From Volutella citrinella (Eukaryota; Ascomycota; Sordariomycetes; Hypocreales; Nectriaceae): a stretch of DNA of 64,000 bases. The stretch is taken from the NCBI GenBank assembly GCA_034401135.1, contig JAWZSP010000001.1, positions 3,906,001 to 3,970,000 on the forward strand. The letters run 5' to 3'. The notes beneath the pieces are model-generated. The model had not been told where the DNA came from. It was given only the letters and a program-made list of their open reading frames with translations, and ran no database searches. The translations under genes were made by a program, and so were the position numbers. Below, in pieces: positions 31,154 through 41,412 of this stretch (position 1 is its first letter; each line of letters begins with the position of its first letter).

Positions 31154-33064
31154 TCAAAGGGGCGATTCTGATCGTCGCCGGATTCGGTCCCGGCGAAAGT
31201 CCTTGAGCCGCTCGTCGATATAAGCAAGTCGCGTGGTCAGAGATGATTTCGTAGTGCTGGCGCTATCGTTCTTGGACTGTTGCATCGTGGCAAAAGGCCG
31301 TCGTGCGGTGCTCATCTCCATGCGCGTCGAGCTGGATAGGCGGTTGGGGAACGAGAAGCTAGAGCTCGTTAGGGAGAACGGAGAGCCGAGTCGCGGCGGA
31401 GCCTCGTGCGGGGGGGCCAAGGATGACGAAGATGGCTGAGAGGGCGGAGGGTGAGACGTGGCAAAGAGCTCCTGAAGATTTGTCCGTGGCACAAAGAGCT
31501 CGTCTCGGTCATCCATGGAGGAGGAGCTGAATTCCGGCATGCGCATGTTGTTTGGCTCATCTTCATCGGTGGCTGCAGGATCAACCCAAAGGTCAGAGCC
31601 GAGGCTGGGCCTCTTGATGCGTCGAGGTTCGAGGAGCGGCTGCTTAGATCGACGCTTCTGTGTCGACCGGCTCCTAGTCAGTCGGACTGGAGAACGGAGG
31701 GTCCGGGATCGTCCGCCAGAGTGGGTTTGGCGCTGGGGATGGCTGTCCACCACAAAGCTTGATGGGAGTGAGCTAGAAGAGCTGGGCCCATAGCTTCGTG
31801 CTCCGAATGGCGACGCGAGTGGGGCGCGCTCGGATTCCAACGGCTCGAATCCAACCTGCGAGGGCTGGGTGTCGAGCTGAGGCAGCGGCGGCGGGAGCTC
31901 GTCTGCTGGTGCTTCAGGTAGAGAGCGCGTCAGCTGGGCGAGGGGACCGTTGAGCTGCATTGATTCAGAAGTAGCCATGGTGAGAGACATGGCCATGTCT
32001 TGGCCAGAAAATACCGACGGAGATCGGGCTGGTGCTGAGCGACGGTTCAGGAAACGGGCGGCTGTCTTGCCAAACGGTGTCGGGCTGTGTGCATGGTACT
32101 GATGCGTGCGTGACGTCGTCTTTGCATTGGCTTTGCAGAGCTCTCTCAAGTGGGCTCGTGTCGCAGCGTATGTATGGGTCCACTGGACCCAACTGCCAGA
32201 CTCCTGGTTGGTGGGAGTGAGGCTGCCGCTATTGTCCATGCCGTCGCGTGGCTTCGTGCCTTTCCAGCTTCGCTTTGCTTCTCGGGCAACGCGAAGGCAG
32301 ACTCCATGAGGCGGGATACCGCTCTTCGCCAGGCGGAAGGGTGTGACCTTGGGGTCTTGCAAGTACATGAGATATGTGGACCAGAGGTGTTGCGTCATGG
32401 CCGTCGTCCATGGAGCTCTTCTCATCTTGGCCCTTGCAGCCATGTTCGGCTGGGCCTTGATGGTCTTGTCGGCATCCTCTGTTGACGACCCGTCGCCCCA
32501 TGAGCCAGACTGGTCGCTTTCTGCGCACACGTCCTTTTGCAGGTCCTCGGTGCTCTGCGAAAAGTAACTCAGCAAGGAGCTGCTGGTCTGGGTCGAATAG
32601 GCAGTCGATGGGCGGCTCGACTCGTAATCTGGGCTTGATTCCAGGCTGCTTATTGTCGAACCAAGGGACCAATTGGGGTATTGCTTTGGCGATAGGGACG
32701 GCACAACGCCCGGCGCGGGAGTCTTGGGAGGAGAGAAGAGGCGGGCTGAAGTATCGTGCGGTGTCAGGGGGATGCCGTCCATATCGTCGAATTGAGGGAT
32801 GGGATATATGGCGTCGGCCATCTCCTCGTCGAGCACACGCGGTTCCTCGATACTGGGGACGGGAATATCCGCGGCCGCCACAGAGGCGAGGAAGTGCTGG
32901 GTCGGGGCATTTAGATTGGACGCATTTCTCCTTTTGACACGAAACCGCGGTCGCGGGGGAGATGGTGGTTGAGCAACTCCCTCAGCCGAAGGCTCTGGTG
33001 TGGAAGGGTTTTCGCGATGGGCGCGCTGCGCCCATGCGGGCGCGAACGGTTGCAAGGGAGGCAT
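31154..33064 (-). CDS. fungal-specific protein with Trp-rich (Myb-like) domain, unknown function
   Basis: One exon of 636 residues. The frame is open further upstream, but the first ATG is at 33064 (MPPLQPFAPAWAQRAHREN). Residues ~1-210 are Pro/Ser-rich with acidic patches. A conserved-looking domain at about 217-270 has regularly placed tryptophans and aromatic residues (PWTTAMTQHLWSTYLMYLQD, then VTPFRLAKSGIPPHGVCLRV and AREAKRSWKGTK). That spacing recalls Myb/SANT-type helical domains. A second Trp stretch follows (GSWVQWTHTYAATRAHLREL). The rest is long Ser/Pro/Arg-rich disorder with basic clusters (RSTQKRRSKQPLLEPRRIKR), suggesting nuclear import. A chromatin or transcription role is inference from that composition; I recall no characterised member. 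Confidence 0.85.
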   Translation of the reverse strand: MPPLQPFAPAWAQRAHRENPSTPEPSAEGVAQPPSPPRPRFRVKRRNASNLNAPTQHFLASVAAADIPVPSIEEPRVLDEEMADAIYPIPQFDDMDGIPLTPHDTSARLFSPPKTPAPGVVPSLSPKQYPNWSLGSTISSLESSPDYESSRPSTAYSTQTSSSLLSYFSQSTEDLQKDVCAESDQSGSWGDGSSTEDADKTIKAQPNMAARAKMRRAPWTTAMTQHLWSTYLMYLQDPKVTPFRLAKSGIPPHGVCLRVAREAKRSWKGTKPRDGMDNSGSLTPTNQESGSWVQWTHTYAATRAHLRELCKANAKTTSRTHQYHAHSPTPFGKTAARFLNRRSAPARSPSVFSGQDMAMSLTMATSESMQLNGPLAQLTRSLPEAPADELPPPLPQLDTQPSQVGFEPLESERAPLASPFGARSYGPSSSSSLPSSFVVDSHPQRQTHSGGRSRTLRSPVRLTRSRSTQKRRSKQPLLEPRRIKRPSLGSDLWVDPAATDEDEPNNMRMPEFSSSSMDDRDELFVPRTNLQELFATSHPPPSQPSSSSLAPPHEAPPRLGSPFSLTSSSFSFPNRLSSSTRMEMSTARRPFATMQQSKNDSASTTKSSLTTRLAYIDERLKDFRRDRIRRRSESPL

Positions 33065-36000
33065 TCTCGGCCACAAGGTATGCGACGTAGTCGCGCGCGG
33101 AGGGTGCCTCGGCTTATACAAGTGCTGGATAGGCGCAGGCGTTTGGCGAGAGGGGGAAGCAAGGCGATGGGTGTTTTGGGATCAGATGAATGTGTCTTAG
33201 GCCCCTCAATGTCGCTACGGAAATATTGCTTGCGGAGGGGTTTGGGCAATTGCGTTTAAGGTTTGCCACAACGTTCGAGGTGGGGATGAAAAGGAAAGGT
33301 CGACGGACTGCTTGGCCAGGTTTGCAAACTCTCAGAGGAGGCAAAAGCGTCGGTTTGTCGCTCGATCGTGTGGAGGGGATTGGATTCGTGGGCGATGGGG
33401 TAGTCAAGAGAAGACGCAAGGAAAGTGGCAGTCGTCGCCCCGTGTTGTATGTGCGGTTTCCGAGTTACGCTCGCAGCGACAGACGAGTCAGGGCAAGCAA
33501 AGAGAGCCCGGGCGGCGGTGATGGCGGACGGTGGTGGTCGGTGTAGTCAAGGTTGAGGCTGAGGTGGGCATGAACGCTGGTGGGTTTCTCGGTCGCAAAG
33601 CGTGCGAATGGCTTGGCGCGAGCTGTCGCAGGCGATGAGCGCAAACCAGAGCTCGAGCAGTTCGCAAGCAAGCAGTCGACAGTATAGAACAGCTTAGCTC
33701 ACCCGGCCGAGAGACGGCGCAGAGGCACGGGAAGCGCGGGACACGGGGTTGACGATGCGCGGAAACGAAGGACTGGAATGGGGAAGGTGAAGAAAGGATA
33801 GAGGTGGGTGTGGCGACGGGTGGGAGGCGGGAGGTACTAATGGCATTCGGGGGGGACGCGGCACCAGTTGTGAGGAGAGCAGTGATGGCAGCAGCAGACG
33901 GAGGAGCACAGCGAGACGGCAGAGGGAAACGTACGGTACCTAGGTACCCTACAGGCACCTGGCCTGGTCCACTCGCTTCCTGGGTGGCAGGCCAGGGCTT
34001 GGGGGTCAGGCCCTGCAACAACAGCAGGTCCGGGAGGTGTGTGGGCAGTGCCAGGGCCTAGGGGCATCCTTTGGCGAACAGCTAGAGCCTATCGAACCAG
34101 ACGCCGTCCTGCGTGGACGGCTCAGTACTGTGGGCCGGCAACGGGTGGCGCGAACGCTAGGCGCGGGCTCTCCCCAGTGGCCAGTCCGCAGTGCCTCCAC
34201 CGTACAGGTGCCTTCGCTGTGTCGCTGGCTGGGTAGGTACAGCTGGTGCTATCTTGCGGGTACTTGGTACCTGAGATCCCTCCCGGACAGGGGCCCCTCC
34301 AGGTGCAGCGAGCTAGCGCAGACGCCCTGGGGCCAGCTCCACTCCCACAGCGCCCGCCCAAATGTGGGCGATCAAGCAGCGGTCAGGCGGCTGGCCACAA
34401 CTGCAACGGGGAGACTCTGCTCGTTGATGATGACCGCCATCACTGATTCACCCCGCCACCCCTAAAGAGGAGCACAGCCGGCAGCGAGGAGACATATACA
34501 TACTACGAGGCACGGAGTAGTAGTTGTGGGTCATGACGGACAGGCACCTCCGACTGCAATCCGGAACAGGGACCCCGCGAAGCGATACAGGGCCGGTTCA
34601 ATATACAGAAGTTCAATATACAGAGCTCATTCACGGTGCTGCCAGAGCGTCGAGCAAATATACGTGGGATGCCTCCTCGTGCCAGCCATCGTTTAGAGCC
34701 AGGTGGAGGTCAGCGTCGACTATGAGCTGGCGCCCACAAAAAGCGCAACGGGTACGCACTGCAAGGTAGATCAGGTATACGCCCAGAATCCCATTGCACA
34801 GTTGTACCTTGCGGATGCCGAGTGAAGCTTGATGCTGTATTAGTGGGAGCTCCTGCGGGGCGGCTGCTGTCGCCTCCAACTATGGGCGATTGCACAATGG
34901 CCAAAGGCAGGTTGAGGCAATGAGCTTGCTCGCATATGCAAACGTACTGCGGGATGCATCTTACGGTTGGGAGTGCGGAGGAACGGTTTGGACGGTTTGG
35001 GTAGCCGCCCACCGCGTCCAGGCACATTCGCCCAGGAAGAGGTCCCCGGGAGTGGCCGTGGGATGGACCACGACATACGGCGCTGCAGATGGACCAAAGC
35101 TCAGATGGTAGCCCAGCTCCGGCACATAGCATCAGAGCTGTGATCGTCCCGTCGCCTGATGCAGCACCAGTGCTGCAGGCCCCGGTCGCTGCAGAGTGCA
35201 GACGCGCCTCTTGTCAAACGCGACTTTGGGCTTGCATCTGGGTCTGAGTGACCGAGTGAGTCTGCGTCTCGCCCTTCAAGTGGCTGGTTGTCTCCTGAGA
35301 CATGGCTGCGAGACCACACTGAAAGAAGAGAGACCACGGGGTATGGCTACTAGTAGCCGTTGGGTGTGCCGAGCAGCCCCGGAACAAGTACCGGTACCAT
35401 TGAACAGACACTGGAAGTCACGGTTCACGCCGAAGTTGACGATACATCACAAACCTTCACGGCTCGGCGCCGACTGGACCGGCACGGCTGGCTTAGCACC
35501 CAGCTACTATTGCCGCTAGACAACGGTGCCGTACCCTGTCTTCACGCTCCGCGATGCCTCTCCAGGTCCCTGGAAAGCACGAGGTTGGACCCTTCTCGCA
35601 GGCCGCTCCTCCTGGACCAGCAGATGAACGACGAACTGCGGCCTGACAGACAGGCCAGTTTCGCTTTGCGGCCAACGGAGAGGTAAGCCATCTAGACGGG
35701 CGGCTACAGACTGCGTCAGACATGCCGCAGATGGCGGCTCAGTAGGGCCGGCTGCTCGACCGCTCGCAGGGTTCGCCTCAGCCTCATATCGAAAGAGTAG
35801 ACAGGCACATCACATCATGTATGCCTGAGTCGGCTGGGTATCTGTCTAGTCAATTGCCGTAGACGTGATAGAGTTCTGCCCTTGGGCGTCAATTGCCGCA
35901 GCTAGACTTAGCTCCGGACTCATTGCAACCGACCTCTTCACCAGGGATTGTAGGTGCTATCTGGTGTGGTGGTGGTGGGTGGTCGTCGGATGGTGGTTGG

Positions 36001-39000
36001 TGCCTGGTATTCGAGGCACCAGGTAGTATTCTTCACCCATCACGCGACAAGCGACGCGAAAAATACGCGCCTCGACGCGTTTAGTATCCAGCCACCGATT
36101 AGGGATGTGACGCACCTCGCCCGGGCTAGAATTTGACGAGACCGCGATGCAACGAGCCTGCCTCATTACCGTCAAACGCTGACATAGGCATTCTAATTAC
36201 CTTCGTGCGCTCTGTTGCTGGGAAGCACACAAAACAAAACACAACAATGTAAAACAACAGAGAAAATTGCCCCATTCGCCCCTCCTTGGTGCTTGCTGCT
36301 GAACAAAGCTCGGTGGGGGAGGTAGGGCGTACGCCAACCCTACCCTGCCGGCAGACTAGTAACCATTGCGGACGGAGCCACGGTGACAAGGGCATCCTGT
36401 GGGCATCAAATCGACAGGAGAGTTGTGGACGGGGCAGGATGAGAGCTTGGCCTCCACCCTGGCGCTTCACTGGTCCGGACAAGGCACGTATGCCGGTGTG
36501 CTTGCTACCGAGACATGTACATGCGGTATCTCGACCTCCAATCAAGCCGTGGACGAACAGATCATGGGAGACCACGCTTGCACGCCTACAGCCCCGGGTT
36601 GACGCGATGATACTCATACCCCCACCTTTTGCCCGCCTTTGGACTCTACCAACAAGTCGTGGTCGGTTGCAGCAGCTGTGTCAACGTTCGTCCCCTGGTG
36701 AATCCCGGGGCGGAGGCGCATCTCAGTAGCGTCGTGGACAAGATGCGGTGAAGCGGTTGGATCCTCTGGCGCGCCCCCTCGTCCGACGAACTCGACGGCC
36801 ATGGACTCCCAGGATCTGTTGGCTGCGGAAGTCCCCTGCTCCTCGTCGCTGCGACGTCAGGCTGGACCAAAGCTGTCCGCCGATCCGTCCTGCAAGCGAC
36901 TAGCCCTCTCTCGCCCTGATGAATGCCGCCTTGCATCTTTCGCAAGAGGCAGCATGTTCTGATCCTGTTGTAAAACCCCCAGTCTGCATCGTACGAATGT
37001 GACATTCATGGGTGCCCATTGGCATCATCGCGCCGTGATAGCCCCGATGATACCCGTAAACGTGCGATTCCTGGCTGTGTCAAGTCGCTCGCCCCCACCA
37101 CCTCCACGACCATGCCATCATCGAGTTGGTGTTTCGACGGCAATCGAGATTGTCATCAGCTCGTTCAGCTCGTCGGCATCCGGGTGCACCTGCGCGTGTA
37201 CCCTTGGCCCAAATCGGGGTTGCGTCGTGCCCCCATCTCTGGCCGCAGCCTGCGTGACCACTCTCGCCGTGTTGTCGCAAACTACCCCGGGTTTGACTGC
37301 CCTCGGTGTCTGAATGTGTGACGACAGTAAAGATGCTCTCGCAAAAGCCACTCGAAAAGTCATGGTTGCACAGATAGATCGCACAGCGCACACATTGCAC
37401 CTTTATTTCTGTCTTCATCCATGGATTTACGAATTCATGATGCCTCGCGCCCTCTCTCGAAGGAATTTTCTTTTTCCTTTTTTTGTTTTGTTGTTGTTTG
37501 TTTTGTTTATTTTGTTTCTCTTGTTCTTATGGGCATGACGTAGCCTCCAGCAGCTTGCTGATATCAATTGCTGTGTGTTGGGCTTTGGCGGCACGCATGT
37601 ATGCTGATCCAATGCTATTGGGGCGCTTTCCGCACACGCCAGTTGCAGTGGCACGAAGCATCGTCTGGGTTAATGTCCGTGATTGCTATCGCCTTGGCAG
37701 CGATGGCCTCGTCCTAGAGTAGGAGGGCAAGGAGGGGCATGGTGGTTCAGCCAAGGCCAACGCCATGACGCATCGCCTCTACGTACGTAGTAGCTTCCCA
37801 TTCCTTGACTGGCAAACTGGGTGGCAGTCGCGTGGGTCGGGAAGATAAGAGCATGAACGACATGCTGTCTCAATGTCTCGAATCGCAATGGTTGCGATCC
37901 CCAAAAGTTCTTAGCCTACCTTGCCAGAATCGCCCGAATCGCTACGGACTAGGATTGTGCCAGCGAGGCGTTGCCCACTCCACGTCTGCTCGTGGAGTCG
38001 TGGGCCAGACCCCTTGCCTACTTGTCATCCACACTCTTGAGTTCCAGACTGTCCCAAGTGAGACATGCATGCTGAAAAACGCAGGTACCTCCCACGCTCC
38101 TCCGCCTTTTAGCCAGAGAATGGGATGCTCGCCTCAACGGCTACCAACGCTTGCTGGGGTGCCTAGCTTAGGGCCTCATTCGTCGTGGTCGTGCATACGA
38201 CTACCATCCCTCAAGGCCGGCCATACTCCGTACAACATGACCCAATCCAGCCTACTAGAAAGGACAGCATAAGGTCGTGATACAGGAACCACCAGTCCAA
38301 CTGGCTCCCGGAGTGGGCCCGTCGTCATCCCGATTCCCAGCTACGCTGCCCAACCGTCATCAGCTGAGGCCAACCGGTTCCTACGTGGCGGTGGCAGGAT
38401 CCAATTGCCAACCGTACACAGTAATATTCCATTGTCTACGTATGCAAACAATTCACGGGCTGCCAATGTCGGAAGGATGGCGGTTAGGCCCTCTCCAGTA
38501 GATGGCTTCTGCACGTCTGCCTGGTTCATGCAGGCCTCTTCGTGGAACCTCAACTTCTAGGCCTCTACTCCAATACACTACACTACGTAGCACGCACAGC
38601 TGATGCGATGCTCCAGCTGCCTACACATGCGCGTGGCCGTGCTCGACTGCGGGAGGTGGCCGGTTCGGTGCAACATCCTGCAACATCCTGCACCTGCTCT
38701 GCTGCTCACGCCCATATAGCTGGCGGAGTATCAAGCAAGGGGGATTGGCTGTAGCTGCCGCTAGCTGCAAGTCGCAGTAGATGCTAACTACACACGCAAT
38801 GGACGGCGGGGTGTGCAGGCCGCGCCGCTCCTCTTTTGCGGGCAGTTTTGCAGGCCAGCGATTGACCTAATGCCATGCCCGACATGTGGCCAACGCACCG
38901 GCCCGTCTTGCTTCTCGCCTGAGTAGGATGCTGCGAATTGCCGCTGTTCGCATGCCAAGGCAAATAAAGTCTCCGATCTTGGGGCCCCATCCCCGGGCCC

Positions 39001-39317
39001 GCCGAGGCCCTACTACGTATGTCCACGCCTTGTGCCTTGTGTGCCTTCCACAATATTGGTAGTCTAAGTGTGCAGTGAATCGGTGGCAAGCGGCAAGTGA
39101 TAACTGCATCTGCATTCTGTGGCAAGGACCACCCCGCCACGTGCCGGCCCGATCTTCGTTCCACTCCCCTCCACAAAACCACTGTCAGCTATCACAGACG
39201 AGCCGCAAGAAAACCAAATTTGCCTGCTGCGTACTGTAGAGTGACGCCGCCCGCATAGGCAATATTGTCGAGGCTCGTTACGCATCGCTGCTATTCCTGC
39301 TCGTGGCTCAAGGCTCT
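33065..39317. other. large gene-free stretch
   Basis: About 6.25 kb without a supportable gene on either strand. Frames of up to ~180 codons occur but switch composition randomly, lack ATG starts or motifs, and are mirrored on the other strand. The left end should hold the promoter of the 636-aa gene. It contains a GGTACCTAGGTACC palindrome (33935-33948), a 15-nt tandem repeat (34596-34625), a GGCTACTAGTAGCC palindrome (35345-35358) and CTACGTACGTAG (37779-37790). Confidence 0.55.
34596..34625. repeat. 15-nt tandem duplication
   Basis: GTTCAATATACAGAA is followed at once by GTTCAATATACAGAG: two copies differing only in the last base. It lies in the gene-free stretch. A replication-slippage origin is the simplest reading. 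Confidence 0.85.
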
Positions 39318-41211
39318 ATGCCCAGTACGCCCACCATGCCGTCCAACGTTGTCACCCTCGACAACATGGGTGAAACTCTTACACCATGGAGGCCTGATGG
39401 TGAGAGCCAGCTCTATGCCATCGTCGACATGGGCAGGCACGTGCTCTCTCTCACTTTCCTTCCTCCATGCCTCGCTCGGCCTCTGACAATCATCTCAGCA
39501 ACGGGATCCGTTTCTCCATCACCTCGCTTGCCCCGCCTTTTACACGCTTGCTGAAGCCCGTCTACTCGACAAGGGAGGGCATTTCACTCTTTGACGCACT
39601 CACGGCCTCACCATCGGGCAATACATTCCCACCAGCAGTCATCGATAAGGTTGCTGCCACCCTGACTCGCTTCACCAAAATTGCGATTAGTTATGGCGTC
39701 CCCCGGGAGCACATCACTGTGCTGGCGACTGAGGCAATGCGTCGCGCCTCCAACGCGGCAGAAATGCTGGACCGCATTGCTGAACGGACCGGCGGCCTTC
39801 GTGTTAGTATACTGGAGCCCGCAGTCGAGACGCTCCTGGGGGCCGTCATGGGATCCCGCAGCGGCCTTGTCGAGGTTGCCGGTGGCGCCCTGTTTCTCGA
39901 CTTGGGGGGTGGCAGTGTCCAGATGACTTGGGTTGACACGAGCAAGGACAACTACGAGATTGATGCCGCAAGAGCCGGTGTTAGCCTCCCTTTTGGCGCC
40001 GCGCGGTTGATCAGAGTCCTTGAAGACCAGCCCGAGGATGTCCGTACCGCCGAGATCTCCAAGCTTAACCAGGGAATGTTATCCGCATATACAGAGCTCT
40101 GCTCTAGATTCCCTCGGCTCAATGCCATCAAAACAGCCTACGAGAACGGCGAAGACGCATCCGTCAACGTCTACATGTGTGGCGGCGGCTTCCGTGGCTA
40201 CGGCAGCATGTTGATGCACAGCGACGCCGTGAATCCGTACCCCATCTCCTCGACCAACGCCTACACCGCGCCCGGCACGCTCTTTCGGCAAACCGCTTGG
40301 ATGCGGCGCGTCAACAAAGAGTACGACGGACGCATTTTTGGCCTCTCCAGCCGCAGACGCCAACAGTTCCCTGCCATTGCAACGGTCATTGAGGCGTTGC
40401 TTGCTGCGGTGCCCAACATTGGGAGTGCTACTTTCTGCAACGGGTCTAATCGACAGGGTGCCTTGATGATGAAACTCCCGCGAGAGATTCGTGAGAGCAA
40501 CCCCATCAGCGTGGCGGCTGCCGTTTCCGCGGAAGAGAAGCCAGTCCTTGATGCTCTGCGCCAAGTCTTCTTGGACGCCCTCCCCGGAGAGGTAGACTAC
40601 TCCCAAACACCCACCGTCTTCACCACCGGCCTTGATACACTCTTCATCAGGGAAATTTGGGCTCGGATGGGGCGTGATGCTGATGCCAACTCTGCGTCCG
40701 CCCTCCACAACGCGGTGACGCGTGATATGGACACGCCAGGATACACGCACACTGGAAGGGCTGCTCTGGGTGTCGCAATGTCATACAGATGGAACGGCAA
40801 CCTCGGGCCGCTCGAGAGCCAGCTGCTTCATGGCTTGACTGGTATTCTCGAGGCTCAGGGAGCTGATTCGTCTTTTTGGGCCAAGTACATTGGTGCTTTG
40901 GCGGATGTAGTCGCTACTGTTCTGCCCGTCATGCCCACGTCCGCGGATAGGGTAAGCAAGGCCATCAGGTAAGGACATAATCCTCTCGTGGCTTGAGAAT
41001 CGCGCGCTGACAGAGACACAGCATTAAATCACGCCTGAAGAAGGTAGAGGATAAGAGAGACGAAATTGTTTTAAAGATCGGGGTCGCCACCGATGACACG
41101 GAAGGTGTCAATCTAGTTGATCTTGCTGATAGAATAGAGGGAGTGTCCAAAAAGAATGGAGGAAAGAAACCTAACTTCAAGATATCCGCCCGAATCCAAC
41201 ATTCTTCATGA
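39318..41211 (+). CDS. RTG2-like Ppx/GppA phosphatase family protein
   Basis: Exons 39318..39436, 39499..40968 and 41022..41211 give 592 residues, close to the length of yeast Rtg2. Intron 1 (62 nt) appears to use GC instead of GT: AG|GCACGT ... TCTCAG. Only this join restores the conserved phosphate-binding motif DMGSNGIRFSI. Intron 2 (53 nt) is an ordinary GTAAGG..CACAG. Further family motifs are TEAMRRASNA, the second phosphate loop FLDLGGGSVQM and VYMCGGGFRGYG. The C-terminal region after residue ~530 is the fungal extension. Rtg2 transmits mitochondrial dysfunction to the nucleus and is also found in the SLIK chromatin complex in yeast. Whether this protein does the same, or hydrolyses polyphosphate/ppGpp-like substrates, is not shown. 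Confidence 0.92.
39437..39498 (+). other. GC-AG intron of the RTG2-like gene
   Basis: 62 nt, phase 2. The donor reads AG|GCACGT; the only GT nearby (CACGTG, five bases on) would put the second exon out of frame. The acceptor is CATCTCAG. Splicing joins GAC ATG GGC AG to C AAC GGG, giving DMGSNG. An ATG inside the intron (39467) is in frame with exon 2, so a retained intron could still give an alternative N-terminus. Confidence 0.8.
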
Positions 41212-41412
41212 GTCATTCATCATCAAGCCATCCTGATCAGGACCATATCGTTTCAAACACACAAAAGAAAGCGTCAGTTCGTGAAATCATAAAACCATAA
41301 CTTTTGCCTTCCACATCACCAGCTGCAGTGCTGGTCAAGCGTTTGCCCGTGGAGATGTGTACCTGGCCCAAGCCAGTCCTTTCCACCGCACCCAGAGTAC
41401 ATGTCAATCGTC
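41212..41412. other. convergent 3' intergenic region
   Basis: About 200 nt between the stops of the RTG2-like gene and the first zinc-cluster gene, so the two transcripts end very close together or overlap. Confidence 0.5.

Noticed and set aside
33488..34021. 177-codon minus-strand frame upstream of the 636-aa gene
   Set aside because: Ser/Pro/Arg composition follows local GC content and there is no motif. More likely leader or promoter sequence.
37805..38272. 155-codon plus-strand frame in the large gene-free stretch
   Set aside because: No ATG-proximal features, no recognisable motif, and no flanking splice pattern.
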